In this document: one piece after another, positions 19,098 to 27,877 of the stretch | Position numbering within the stretch: position 1 is the first letter of the stretch | Layout: the number at the start of each line of letters is the position of its first letter | From: Acidobacteriota bacterium | Lineage (GTDB): Bacteria > Acidobacteriota > Terriglobia > Bryobacterales > Bryobacteraceae | NCBI GenBank assembly: GCA_016870915.1 | Contig: VFZY01000043.1 | Span: 1-35,700, forward strand | DNA length: 35,700 nucleotides | Direction of reading: 5' to 3' | Made by a program: the position numbers and the translations under genes | Notes under the pieces: generated by a model | Told to the model about the DNA's origin: nothing | Seen by the model: only the letters and a program-made list of their open reading frames with translations | The model's database searches: none

Positions 19098-22000
19098 ATG
19101 AGACCACTGGATTTGTTGAATGCGTATCTGGGCCAGGTGGAGCGGCGCTTGCGCCTGCACGCCCTGGCGCGCGGCGCGGCCATCGCTGCAGTGTCGGCCC
19201 TGGCGGCCACGGTGCTGCTGGTGCTGGTGGCGAACGCGTTCGCGTTCTCAGACGCGAGTGTAACCTGGGGGCGGCTGGCGCTGTTTCTGGCGCTGGCGTT
19301 CGCGGTGAGCTTTGGCGTGGTGATGCCGGTGTTGACGCTCAACCGGCGGCGGGCGGCACAGCGTGCCGAGGCGGCGTATCCCGAGTTCAACGAGCGGCTG
19401 CTGACGGTGACGGAGAAGGCATCGAGCGGGAACCCGTTCATCGACCTGCTGGCGGCGGACGCGATGGACGTGGCGGGGCGCAGCGGCGTGGACCGCGTGG
19501 CATCGCGCGCCTGGATGGCCGGCTTCAGTTCGGCGGCCGGGCTGGCGGTGGGGGCGCTGTTGTGGCTGGGCCTGGCGGCTCCCGGATTTCTGGGTTATGG
19601 CACGGGGCTTCTGTGGGGCGGGCCGCCGAAGGTGGGCGCGCAGCTTTTCTATGACATTCAGGTGACCCCCGGCGACAAGATGGTGCGGCGGCGGGCCGAC
19701 CAGCTGATTGAAGCCCGGCTGCTGGGCTTTGAGACTCCCAAGGTGCGGCTGATGGCGAAGTACAAGGGCACCTCGAAGTGGGAAGAAGCGGCGATGCAGG
19801 CGCAGCCGGGCGGGGGCGCCCACGAGTTTCTTTTCGCCGGCCTGGCGGAGACGGTTGAGTACTACGTGGAAGCCAATGGCGTGCGATCGAAGACGTTCAC
19901 GCTGACGGCGGTGGACCTGCCGGGGATCAAGAAACTGCGGGTGCGGTACAACTACCCGGCGTGGCTGGGGAAGCCCGCGGAGACGGAAGACCCGGGCGGG
20001 GATCTGCGGGCGGTGGCGGGCACCGAGGCGGACATTGAGATTGAGACGGACAAGCCGCTCAAGGACGGGCTGCTGGCGCTGGACGACAACACGAAGATTC
20101 CGTTGAAGAGCGGGGAGGGGAACTGGCTTTCGGCGCGGGTGAAGATTGCCAAGGACGGCGCCTATCATCTGGCCGGCGTGGAGCAGGGGCAGGAAGTGCG
20201 GCTGAGCGAGGATTACTTCATCGAAGCGCAGCAGGACAACGAGCCGACCATCAAGCTGACGCGGCCGGGGCGCGACTTCAAGGCGAATCCGATTGAGGAA
20301 GTGGCGGTGGAGGTGGCGGGCGACGACGATTTTGGCCTGCACGAGGTGACGCTGCACTATTCGGTGAACGGCGGCGAGACGAAGAAGGTGCCGCTGCTGA
20401 AGAGCAAGGGAGGGAAGAGCGCCACCGGCGGGGCGACGATCTACCTTGAGGACTACAAGCTGACGCCGGGCGACATTGTGACGGTTTATGCCACGGCGCG
20501 CGACGCCAGAAATACGGCGCAGACGGACATGTACTTCATCGAGACCCAGCCGTATGAGCGTGAGTACTCGCAGTCGCAGGTGTCCGAGGGCGGCGGTGGC
20601 GGCGGCGGCGGGGAGGAAGAGAAGATCTCGGCGCGGCAGAAGGAGTTGATCGCGGCCACCTGGAATGAGATTCGGGACAAGAACAAGCCGAAGGCGGAAG
20701 CGGCCGAGGATGCGCGGTTTCTTTCCGACACGCAGGCCAAGCTGAAGGAGCAGGTGAACAGCGTGGCGCGGCGCATGAAGGCTCGCGAGATCGCCGGGGC
20801 GAGTGAGGCGATGGCGCTGTTCGCCAAGGACATGGAAGAGGCGGCGAAGGCGATGACGCCGGCGGCCGACCAGTTGAAGGGTTTGAAGTGGCAGGATTCG
20901 CTGCCGCATCAGCAGCGCGCGCTGCAGTTTCTGCTTCGCGCGGAGGCCCGGTTCAAGGAGATTCAGGTGGCGTTTGGCCGCGGCGGTGGCGGCGGAGGCG
21001 GCGGGGGCGGCATGGGCCGCGATCTGGAGAGCCTCTTCGACCTGGAGATGGACACGGAGAAGAACCAGTACGAGACCGGGCAGCAGCAGGCTTCCGGGGA
21101 TCAGCGCCAGAAGGAGATTGACGAGGCGCTGCAGCGGCTGGAGCAGTTGGCGCGGCGGCAGCAGGAACTGGCGCAGCAGCGGAATTCGCAGAAGCAGCAG
21201 ACGCCGGAGCAGCGTTGGCAGCAGGAGATGCTGAGGCGCGAGGCGGAGCAGATTCAGCGGCGGATGGAGCAGTTGACGCGGGGCCAGGAATCGTCTCAGA
21301 ACCAGGGTCAGCAGGGTCAACAGGGCCAGCAGGGTCAACAGGGACAGCAGGGCCAGCAGGGCCAGCAGGGCCAGAGCGGGCAATCCGGGCAGCAGGGGCA
21401 GCAGGGTCAGCAAGGGCAGCAGGGGCAGCAAGGGCGCCAGAGCCAGACCCAGCAGCGGTTGAACGCGATGTCGGGCCGGGGGGGCCAGCAGGGGCAGATG
21501 GACCCGAAGGTGCGGCGGGCGCTGGAGCAGATTGCGCAGGCCACCGAGGACATGCGCCGGGCGACGGGCCAGCCGGGCCAGGATGGAAAGAGCAATGATG
21601 CCGAGGCGCGGCGCGCGGCGGAGCGTTTGGAAGAGGCTCGGAATCTGTTGCGCGGGATGCGGCAGGAGCAGGGCGCGGGCACGCTGGACAATCTGGCGGG
21701 GCGCACGGAGGAACTGGCGGCGCATCAGAAGGAGTTCGCTTCGCGGCTGCGGCAGGAGTACGGCGCGCAGCAGGCGCAGCAACAGCAGGGCCGGCCGATC
21801 GATCCGCGGCAGTACGCCGAGCAGCAGAGGAAGTCTCAGGAGTTCGCCAATGAGCAGGAGCGGCTGATGCAGGAGTATCAGCGGCTGGAGCGTGACATTC
21901 AGAATGCGATTCGCGATCTGAAGAGTTCGCAGAAATCGGCGTCATCGAAGCTGCGCGAGGCGATTGGAAATGCTCAGGGCGAAGAGGTGGGGACGAAGAT

Positions 22001-22901
22001 GAAGTTCCTGACCGAGTATCTGCGCCGCGGGCTGGGAGCGTATACGTGGACCCGGCAGGCGCCGGTGACGAACGCGCTGGAGAAGCTGCGGGATGAGGTG
22101 CGTGCGGCTCGGGATGCGGGCGGCAAGCCGGGTGAGCAGGGAACGACGGAGCGCGCTCTTTCGCAGATTGAGCAGTTGCGGAATGAGATGTCGCGGTTGG
22201 CGCGGCCGGGGCAGGGCCAGCAGCGGGGCCAGGGTCAGCAGGGTCAGCAGGAGCAACAGGGTCAGGGTCAGCAGGGGCAACAGGGTCAGGGTCAGCAGGG
22301 GCAGCAGGGCCAACAGGGTCAGGGCCAACAGGGGCAGCAGGGCCAAGGCGGCCAGCAGGGGCAACAGGGCCAGCAGGCGGGCAATGGTCAACAGGGCGGT
22401 CAACAGGGCGGCCAGCAGGGCGGCCAGCAGATGGGCGGCGGCCGCGGCTTTGGCGACACCCGGGATGGCGGAAGGTCGGGCGGTGACCGCAACGGGGCGT
22501 ACTCCGCGATGAACCGCGGCGATTGGCAGCCGAACGTTGGCGGCCAGGCGCCGGAGCCGCAGAATCTGGCCGGGCTGACGCGGGCGTATCAGGAAGGCCT
22601 GCGGACGCTCCAACAGATGCGGCAGGAGGGACAGCACAGCGGCGAAGCGGAGCAGGAGCTGCAGCAGTTGATCCGCGAGATGCAGAACCTGGATCCGCGC
22701 CGGTTCCCCGGCAATCCCGCTCTGGTGGAGCGGCTGCGCACGGAGATTCTGCCGAACCTGGAACAGCTTGAACTGCGGCTGCGCCGGGAAGTGGAAGACA
22801 AGGGCGGGCAGGTTCGCAGCGGGCTCTCAGACAAGGTGCCCACGGGCTATTCAAACCAGGTGGCTGATTACTTCCGCCGGTTGAGCAAGTCGAAGAACTG
22901 A
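19098..22901 (+). CDS. Giant DUF4175-family membrane protein with Gly-Gln-Gln repeats
   Basis: The 1267-residue protein has membrane segments at about 26-50, 56-78 and 150-172. Beta-rich periplasmic domains follow (about 190-480, including the FYDIQVTPGDKMVRR region), then a poly-Gly linker near 500. The rest is long Gln/Glu/Arg-rich coiled coil (for example QRLEQLARRQQELAQQRN) interrupted by two GQQ-type repeat blocks (about 736-779 and 1038-1111). The C-terminal part, from NVGGQAPEPQNLAGLTRAYQ onward, is a conserved helical end with PTGYSNQVADYFRRLSK at the terminus. DUF4175 proteins commonly close MoxR/DUF58/VWA operons. A ribosome-binding site AAGGTGAGG lies 6 nt before the start. It probably forms an extended envelope scaffold. 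Confidence 0.88.
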   Translation: MRPLDLLNAYLGQVERRLRLHALARGAAIAAVSALAATVLLVLVANAFAFSDASVTWGRLALFLALAFAVSFGVVMPVLTLNRRRAAQRAEAAYPEFNERLLTVTEKASSGNPFIDLLAADAMDVAGRSGVDRVASRAWMAGFSSAAGLAVGALLWLGLAAPGFLGYGTGLLWGGPPKVGAQLFYDIQVTPGDKMVRRRADQLIEARLLGFETPKVRLMAKYKGTSKWEEAAMQAQPGGGAHEFLFAGLAETVEYYVEANGVRSKTFTLTAVDLPGIKKLRVRYNYPAWLGKPAETEDPGGDLRAVAGTEADIEIETDKPLKDGLLALDDNTKIPLKSGEGNWLSARVKIAKDGAYHLAGVEQGQEVRLSEDYFIEAQQDNEPTIKLTRPGRDFKANPIEEVAVEVAGDDDFGLHEVTLHYSVNGGETKKVPLLKSKGGKSATGGATIYLEDYKLTPGDIVTVYATARDARNTAQTDMYFIETQPYEREYSQSQVSEGGGGGGGGEEEKISARQKELIAATWNEIRDKNKPKAEAAEDARFLSDTQAKLKEQVNSVARRMKAREIAGASEAMALFAKDMEEAAKAMTPAADQLKGLKWQDSLPHQQRALQFLLRAEARFKEIQVAFGRGGGGGGGGGGMGRDLESLFDLEMDTEKNQYETGQQQASGDQRQKEIDEALQRLEQLARRQQELAQQRNSQKQQTPEQRWQQEMLRREAEQIQRRMEQLTRGQESSQNQGQQGQQGQQGQQGQQGQQGQQGQSGQSGQQGQQGQQGQQGQQGRQSQTQQRLNAMSGRGGQQGQMDPKVRRALEQIAQATEDMRRATGQPGQDGKSNDAEARRAAERLEEARNLLRGMRQEQGAGTLDNLAGRTEELAAHQKEFASRLRQEYGAQQAQQQQGRPIDPRQYAEQQRKSQEFANEQERLMQEYQRLERDIQNAIRDLKSSQKSASSKLREAIGNAQGEEVGTKMKFLTEYLRRGLGAYTWTRQAPVTNALEKLRDEVRAARDAGGKPGEQGTTERALSQIEQLRNEMSRLARPGQGQQRGQGQQGQQEQQGQGQQGQQGQGQQGQQGQQGQGQQGQQGQGGQQGQQGQQAGNGQQGGQQGGQQGGQQMGGGRGFGDTRDGGRSGGDRNGAYSAMNRGDWQPNVGGQAPEPQNLAGLTRAYQEGLRTLQQMRQEGQHSGEAEQELQQLIREMQNLDPRRFPGNPALVERLRTEILPNLEQLELRLRREVEDKGGQVRSGLSDKVPTGYSNQVADYFRRLSKSKN
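20590..21017 (+). repeat. Two poly-glycine linkers inside the DUF4175 gene
   Basis: Runs of ggc/ggt/ggg codons near 20590-20613 and 20978-21011 encode glycine tracts that bound a helical segment. They are in frame and read as flexible linkers. The range given spans both runs and the helical segment between them. Confidence 0.6.
21303..21435 (+). repeat. First 9-bp GQQ codon repeat block
   Basis: Tandem 9-bp units (variants of cagcagggt / cagcagggc) encode Gly-Gln-Gln about fourteen times, with one GQSGQS interruption. Synonymous changes between units show an old or selected repeat rather than a recent perfect expansion. It lies in the DUF4175 gene at residues about 736-779. Confidence 0.9.
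22210..22431 (+). repeat. Second GQQ/GQG codon repeat block
   Basis: A longer and more mixed block encodes GQQ, GQGQQ and GGQQ units (residues about 1038-1111), ending with three GGQQ units before MGGGRGFGD. Together with the first block it brackets the coiled-coil region. Such tracts are prone to length change between strains and to assembly error. Confidence 0.9.
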
Positions 22902-22918
22902 CAGCCTCTGCCCGGCGC

Positions 22919-23584
22919 CTACTTGACTTTGATGGACACGCGGTGGCACTCCACCATGTCCGGCGTATCAACGGGAATCGCGGGAAGCCAGTCGTCCCGT
23001 TTCTGGTTGGTGAGCTTTTCCAGTTCGCGCATTGTCTGCCGGTGCACTTTGCCGGCACTATCGTGGTAGTCGATCAGGGCTGCTCCGCTTTGACCCACGA
23101 TGAACGCGGCGATCGCGCGCCGGTCGCCGGACTTTCCCCCGGCACTGCATTGATCCGCCGTCCATTCCCCTGCTGACACGTCAATGGTCGCTTTGCCCAC
23201 CGGTGTCATCTTCGAGGATCCTGGATAGACCCTGAACAGCCTGAGCGAGTAGTTGTCGGGAAGGGCTCGTTTGATCGTGCCTCGCACATCCACCGTGTTG
23301 ACTTCGTCGCCCTCGCGCGGAGCCGTAATCCTGATGCCATAGGCAGAGGCCTCAATGCGGGTCGTTTTTCGGGACGGCGCCCACATCCACGCACCGACCA
23401 CGAACGCTCCTCCCGCAACTATCGCGATGACTCTGAATGCAAGGTCCGGTATTGGCAGCCATCCGCTGTAGGTTATGCCACCCGCCAAGCCCAGCACGAT
23501 GAGAGCGACTCCAGACACGGTGACAAGGGCTGGCAAGCTATCGATCAACTTCTCTGCGATAGTCTTCTTAATGTCCTCGGCCAT
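22919..23584 (-). CDS. Hypothetical membrane-anchored protein with an Ig-like domain
   Basis: I do not recognise this 221-residue protein. It has a short cytoplasmic start (MAEDIKKTIAEKLIDS) and two membrane segments at about 18-37 and 48-67. A beta-rich soluble domain starting RITAPREGDEVNTVDVRGTI follows, which looks like an immunoglobulin-type or Gmad2-like fold. AGGAGG lies about 8 nt before ATG 23584, an unusually strong ribosome-binding site for this window. The gene is convergent with the DUF4175 gene (17 bp apart) and is not part of that operon. The third-position GC looks lower than in its neighbours by eye, which might indicate later acquisition. Confidence 0.6.
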   Translation of the reverse strand: MAEDIKKTIAEKLIDSLPALVTVSGVALIVLGLAGGITYSGWLPIPDLAFRVIAIVAGGAFVVGAWMWAPSRKTTRIEASAYGIRITAPREGDEVNTVDVRGTIKRALPDNYSLRLFRVYPGSSKMTPVGKATIDVSAGEWTADQCSAGGKSGDRRAIAAFIVGQSGAALIDYHDSAGKVHRQTMRELEKLTNQKRDDWLPAIPVDTPDMVECHRVSIKVK

Positions 23585-23890
23585 TGACGATCCTCCTGAT
23601 GAGCGAAGGAAAGCCTCTGTGTCCCCGATGCCGGCCAGTTGACCAGCATGCGAGCGTCACAGGGGGCTACGCCGCCCGCTTATCCGTGACCCCAAATCAC
23701 AGGAGTTTATCATGATCTGATGAGCGCAGTTGCCAAGACCGGCGTTGACAACGTAAGCCTTGGAGCCGGCCCGAGCGGCGGCCACGGCAATCAGAACGGC
23801 CAGAGCGTTGCGAGCGAAGATGCCTCTGGAACTCCTCCGCTTTTGAACCCTCCTGTTCGCCCGCGGAACAGCCGACGCGACATAATGTAG
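23585..23890. other. 306-bp gap with a possible 56-codon ORF (23720-23890)
   Basis: No recognised gene lies here. AGGAG (23700-23704) precedes a two-codon reading frame, ATG ATC TGA at 23712-23720. Its stop overlaps the ATG of a 56-codon plus-strand ORF (TGATG at 23718-23722) ending with TAG directly before ATG 23891. The encoded peptide (MSAVAKTGVDNVSLGAGPSG...) is Gly/Ser/Pro-rich and matches nothing I know, and its codon use is less GC-biased than real neighbours. It may be a leader peptide or chance. Near the right edge CATAAT (23881-23886) is a good -10 box for the next gene. Confidence 0.3.
23881..23886 (+). promoter_or_regulatory. -10 box CATAAT before the DUF1549/DUF1553 gene
   Basis: CATAAT lies 4 nt before ATG 23891 and 7 nt before ATG 23894. 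The 7-nt spacing equals that at other gene starts in the window and would favour 23894 as the used start on a leaderless transcript. No ribosome-binding site is visible for either ATG. Confidence 0.4.
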
Positions 23891-26437
23891 ATGATGCGGA
23901 TCGGAACTTTGGTGACGGGTCTGCCCGTGTTGCTGAGTGTGCCCGTGGCGGCGGCACAGGCTCCGGATTTTGCCCGCGAGATTGCACCTATCTTGGCGCG
24001 CAACTGTTCGGGGTGTCACGGCGCGGCGCAGCAGATGAGCGGTTTGCGGCTGGATGACGGCGTGGCGGCGTTGCGCGGCGGTTATTCGGGGGCGGTGATT
24101 GTGCCGGGGAATGCCAGCGGTTCAGCTCTGATGGCCCGGGTGACGTCGCAGAAGGAGAACTTCCGGATGCCGCCGGCGGGACCGCGGCTGGATGAGGCGG
24201 CGGTCGCCAAGTTGCGGGCGTGGATCGACGCGGGGGCGGTGTGGCCGGCTTCGGCGGCGAAGGCGGGGGGCGCGAAGGGATCGAACCATTGGGCCTTTCA
24301 ACCGGTGCGAAAGCCGGCGGTGCCGGCGATGGGCGCCGAGTGGGGCCGCAATCCGATCGACGCATTTGTTCTGGCGAAGCTGGCTGAGGCCGGGCTGAAG
24401 CCTTCGGGCGAGGCTCCGCGAGCGGTGCAGTTGCGCCGCGTGACGCTGGATCTGACGGGTCTTCCGCCGACACCGGAGGAGACCGCGGCGTTTCTTGCCG
24501 ACAGTTCGCCGGGCGCGTATCAGCGGGTGGTGGACCGGCTGTTGCGATCGCCTCATTACGGCGAACGGTGGGCGCGGCATTGGCTGGATCTGGCTCGGTA
24601 TGCCGACTCCGATGGGTTTGAGAAAGACCAGCCGCGTCCCTGGGCCTGGCGCTATCGCCAGTGGCTGATTGAGGCGCTCAATCGCGGCCAGAGCTTTGAC
24701 CAGTTCACCATTGATCAGATTGCGGGGGATCTGCTGCCGAACGCGACGCTCGATCAGCGGATCGCCACGGGGTTCCATCGCAACACGCTGCTCAATCGCG
24801 AGGCCGGGGTGGCGCGGGCAGAGGACCGTTTCGAGATTCTGGTGAACCGCGCGAACACCATTGCGACGACGTGGCTGGGGTTGACGGCGGGTTGCGCGCA
24901 GTGCCACGACCACAAGTACGACCCGATCACGCAGCGCGACTACTACTCGCTGATGGCGGTGATGAATCGGACCATCGACGATGAGATTGATGCGCCGGTG
25001 GAGGGCGAGTTTGGCCCGTGGCTGCGAACTCAGGCCGATTTTCTGGCCAAGCGGCGGGAGATCCTGAACAAGCACCGCATTCCGGAACTGGAAGCCGAGT
25101 GGGAAGTGAAGATGCGGCAAGCGATTCTCAACCCGGGTAAGGATGTGGAGTGGGATTTCGCGGTGACGGCGTGCCGGGCGATGCTGGACAACGCGGATAA
25201 GCTGCTGCTGATGGATCGCGACCGGAGGCCGGAGCGGCTGGCGCGGCGGATCACGGCGCAGTTCCTGAGTTCCGCGGGGCCCGATATTCCGCGGGACAAG
25301 GAGAAGCAGGACCGCGTGAAGAAGGCTCGCGGGGAGTTGACGGAGCTGGAGGGGGCGTTCCCGCGGCTTTCACAGGCGATGGTGGTGCAGGACGACCCGA
25401 CGGTGCCGCCCGCCTACATCGCCATTCGCGGCGATTACAAGCGTCAGGGGCTGACGGTGGAACCTCTGCCGCCCGCGTTCCTGCCCGCGATGAAGACCAC
25501 GGGCGAACCCGCGCGGCTGGCCTTTGCGCGATGGCTTGTGGCGCGCGAGAATCCGCTGACGGCACGCGTCATCATGAATCGCGTCTGGCAGGAGATGTTC
25601 GGGCGCGGGCTGGTGCGCACTTCGGAGGATTTCGGAACACAGGGTGAACGCCCGTCGCATCCGGAACTGCTGGATTGGCTGGCGGCTGAGTTCATGGATG
25701 GCGGCTGGTCCTTGAAAGAGATGCAGAAGCTGATGGTGATGTCGGCGGCATACCGGCAGTCATCCGCGGCGCGGCCGGATGCGGCGGCGAAGGATGCCGA
25801 CAATGCGCTGCTGGCGCGGCAATCGCGGCTGCGGCTTGCGGCGGAAAACATCCGGGATTCGGCGTTGGCGGCAAGCGGCTTGCTGTCGCGCACGGTGGGT
25901 GGGCGCAGCATTTATCCGCCCCAGCCGGCGGGGGTGGCGGAGCTTGGCTACGGGTCGCGGAAGTGGGTGGAGTCGGCGGGGGCGGAACGGTATCGCAGGG
26001 GACTCTACGTGCACTTCCAGCGGACCACGCCGCACCCTCAGTTGATGAACTTCGACGCGCCGGATTCGACATTGGCGTGCAGCCGGCGGCGCAATTCGAA
26101 CACGCCGCTGCAGGCGTTGAACCTGCTGAACGATCCGGTGTTCTTTGAAGCCGCGCAGGCGTTGGCTGTGCGTGTGCTGCGGGAATCGCCGGCGGGTTTC
26201 GCGCCGCGCCTGAACCGGGCTTTTGCCCTGACGGTGGCGCGGCCCCCATCGGCGCGTGAGAGCGAGCGCATGGCTCGGCTTTTCGATCAGCAACTGGGCA
26301 TTCTGGCGGGCGACGCCGGGGCGGTTCCGCAACTGATGCCGGTGGAAGTGGAAGGTGTCGCGCGCGTGGAGGCCGCCGCCTGGGCCGCGCTGTGCCGCGT
26401 GCTGCTCAATCTGGATGAGTTCATCACCCGGGAGTAG
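23891..26437 (+). CDS. Secreted cytochrome-domain DUF1549/DUF1553 (PSD1-type) protein
   Basis: The 848-residue protein has a signal peptide (residues 1-22) and an N-terminal planctomycete-type cytochrome c domain with the haem site C39-S-G-C42-H43 and likely distal Met in [13 protein letters not shown]1549 region follows ([47 protein letters not shown]) with a second CxxCH at C335-A-Q-C338-H339 ([11 protein letters not shown]). The C-terminal DUF1553 region includes [22 protein letters not shown] and [15 protein letters not shown]. It is abundant in Planctomycetes, Verrucomicrobia and Solibacter-type Acidobacteria, and its function is unproven. The partner DUF1501 gene starts 3 nt after its stop, an arrangement typical for the pair. 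The start may be ATG 23894. Confidence 0.92.
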   Translation: MMRIGTLVTGLPVLLSVPVAAAQAPDFAREIAPILARNCSGCHGAAQQMSGLRLDDGVAALRGGYSGAVIVPGNASGSALMARVTSQKENFRMPPAGPRLDEAAVAKLRAWIDAGAVWPASAAKAGGAKGSNHWAFQPVRKPAVPAMGAEWGRNPIDAFVLAKLAEAGLKPSGEAPRAVQLRRVTLDLTGLPPTPEETAAFLADSSPGAYQRVVDRLLRSPHYGERWARHWLDLARYADSDGFEKDQPRPWAWRYRQWLIEALNRGQSFDQFTIDQIAGDLLPNATLDQRIATGFHRNTLLNREAGVARAEDRFEILVNRANTIATTWLGLTAGCAQCHDHKYDPITQRDYYSLMAVMNRTIDDEIDAPVEGEFGPWLRTQADFLAKRREILNKHRIPELEAEWEVKMRQAILNPGKDVEWDFAVTACRAMLDNADKLLLMDRDRRPERLARRITAQFLSSAGPDIPRDKEKQDRVKKARGELTELEGAFPRLSQAMVVQDDPTVPPAYIAIRGDYKRQGLTVEPLPPAFLPAMKTTGEPARLAFARWLVARENPLTARVIMNRVWQEMFGRGLVRTSEDFGTQGERPSHPELLDWLAAEFMDGGWSLKEMQKLMVMSAAYRQSSAARPDAAAKDADNALLARQSRLRLAAENIRDSALAASGLLSRTVGGRSIYPPQPAGVAELGYGSRKWVESAGAERYRRGLYVHFQRTTPHPQLMNFDAPDSTLACSRRRNSNTPLQALNLLNDPVFFEAAQALAVRVLRESPAGFAPRLNRAFALTVARPPSARESERMARLFDQQLGILAGDAGAVPQLMPVEVEGVARVEAAAWAALCRVLLNLDEFITRE

Positions 26438-26440
26438 ATC

Positions 26441-27853
26441 ATGAACGTTCGCCAATATCTTGAACTCACCAACCGGCGCCGGTTTCTGGGGCGCGTGGCC
26501 GGCGGCATTGGCGCCATGGCGCTGGGCGATCTGCTGGCCGCGGACACGAATCCTCTGGCGGCGCGCAAGGGTCATTTCACTGGGAAAGCCAAGAGCGTGA
26601 TCTTCATGTTCATGGAGGGCGGGCCCAGCCAGATGGATCTGTTCGACCCCAAGCCGGGCCTGCAGAAATGGCATGGCCAGGCGCTGCCCGATTCCTTCAC
26701 GCGCGATCTGAAGTTGGCGTTCATCAAGCCCAGTGCAGCGGTGCTGGCCAGCCCTCGCGTGTTCAAGCCGCATGGGCAATCGGGCACGCAGTTTTCAGAT
26801 TTCATTCCACACACGGCCAGTTGCGCCGACGATATCTGCCTGGTGCGCTCGATGAGCACGGAGGCGTTCAATCACCACCCCGGGCAGTTGCTGCTGTTCA
26901 CCGGGTCGACGCAGATCGGGCGGCCCACGATGGGCGCCTGGACTGTGTATGGGCTGGGCAGCGAATCGAGCAATCTGCCGGGCTTTGCGGTGCTCACTTC
27001 GGGCGCGGGCACCAGCGGCGGCGCGACGAATTTTTCCAGCGGCTTTCTGCCTTCGACGTTCCAGGGCACGCCGCTGCGCGGCTCCGGGGATCCCATTTTG
27101 TATCTGGCCAATCCGCCCGGGGTTTCGGGACTGACGCAGCGCGCGGGCCTGGACGCGCTGCGGGATCTGAATGAGGAGCATCATGCGGCGGTGGGCGACA
27201 TGGAGATCGCCTCGCGGATGGCGTCCTATGAACTGGCTTACCGGATGCAGAGCGCGGGGCCTGAACTGGCCGATTTTTCCGGCGAGTCCCGCGAGACGCT
27301 GGACCTGTATGGCGTGAACGACGAGACCTCGCGGCCGTTCGCCACCAACTGTCTGCTAGCGCGCAGGATGGTGGAGCGCGGCGTGCGGTTCATTCTTCTG
27401 ATGCATGCAAGCTGGGATGACCACGTGCAGTTGAACCGCAAGCTGAAGCGCAACTGCGACATCACGGACCGGCCGACGGCCGCGCTGCTGAAGGATCTGA
27501 AACGGCGCGGCCTGCTGGATTCAACGCTCGTGGTGTGGGGCGGCGAGTTCGGGCGCACGCCGATGCAGGAAGTGCGCAACACGCAGGAGGCGGACAACGC
27601 CGGGCGCGACCATCATCCGAACGCATACTCGATGTGGCTGGCCGGCGGCGGCATCAAGGGCGGGCAGGTGATCGGCAAGACGGACGATCTGGGGTTCAAC
27701 GTGGTGGAGGATCCGATGACCGTGCATGATCTGCAGGCCACCATCCTCAATCAACTGGGCTTTGACCACACGCGGCTCACCTATCGCCACATGGGCCGCG
27801 ATTTCCGGCTGACGGACGTGCACGGCGAAGTGGTGAGGAAGATGATCGCGTAG
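26441..27853 (+). CDS. Tat-exported DUF1501 (sulfatase-like) protein
   Basis: The 470-residue protein begins with a Tat-type signal (NRRRFLGRVAGGIGAMALGDLL). The mature part carries the DUF1501 signatures: KSVIFMFMEGGPSQMDLFDPKP, SMSTEAFNHHPGQLLLFTGS, TLVVWGGEFGRTP, NAGRDHHPNAYSMWLAGGGIKGGQVIGKTD and a C-terminal MTVHDLQATILNQLGFDHTRLTY. The fold is alkaline-phosphatase/sulfatase-like, and the His/Asp-rich motifs suggest metal binding, but no reaction is established. GGGAG near 26430 serves as ribosome-binding site. It is coupled to the DUF1549/DUF1553 gene (3-nt gap), so both probably act together in the periplasm. Confidence 0.93.
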   Translation: MNVRQYLELTNRRRFLGRVAGGIGAMALGDLLAADTNPLAARKGHFTGKAKSVIFMFMEGGPSQMDLFDPKPGLQKWHGQALPDSFTRDLKLAFIKPSAAVLASPRVFKPHGQSGTQFSDFIPHTASCADDICLVRSMSTEAFNHHPGQLLLFTGSTQIGRPTMGAWTVYGLGSESSNLPGFAVLTSGAGTSGGATNFSSGFLPSTFQGTPLRGSGDPILYLANPPGVSGLTQRAGLDALRDLNEEHHAAVGDMEIASRMASYELAYRMQSAGPELADFSGESRETLDLYGVNDETSRPFATNCLLARRMVERGVRFILLMHASWDDHVQLNRKLKRNCDITDRPTAALLKDLKRRGLLDSTLVVWGGEFGRTPMQEVRNTQEADNAGRDHHPNAYSMWLAGGGIKGGQVIGKTDDLGFNVVEDPMTVHDLQATILNQLGFDHTRLTYRHMGRDFRLTDVHGEVVRKMIA

Positions 27854-27877
27854 TTTCTTGCCTGGCCGAGGGCGCCG

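Noticed and set aside
21303-22431. Possible CRISPR-like or minisatellite arrays
   Set aside because: The unit is 9 bp without spacers and keeps the reading frame; it is a coding Gly-Gln-Gln repeat.
22902-22918. Terminator between DUF4175 and the convergent hypothetical gene
   Set aside because: The gap is only 17 bp and shows no stem with a T-run.
19248-23058. Long minus-strand ORFs opposite DUF4175
   Set aside because: They come from the repetitive GC-rich codons of the plus-strand gene (Leu-rich or Pro/Ala-rich shadows).
23657-24019. Minus-strand ORF over the gap before the DUF1549/DUF1553 gene
   Set aside because: It overlaps the signal peptide and haem site of that gene and has no recognisable family.
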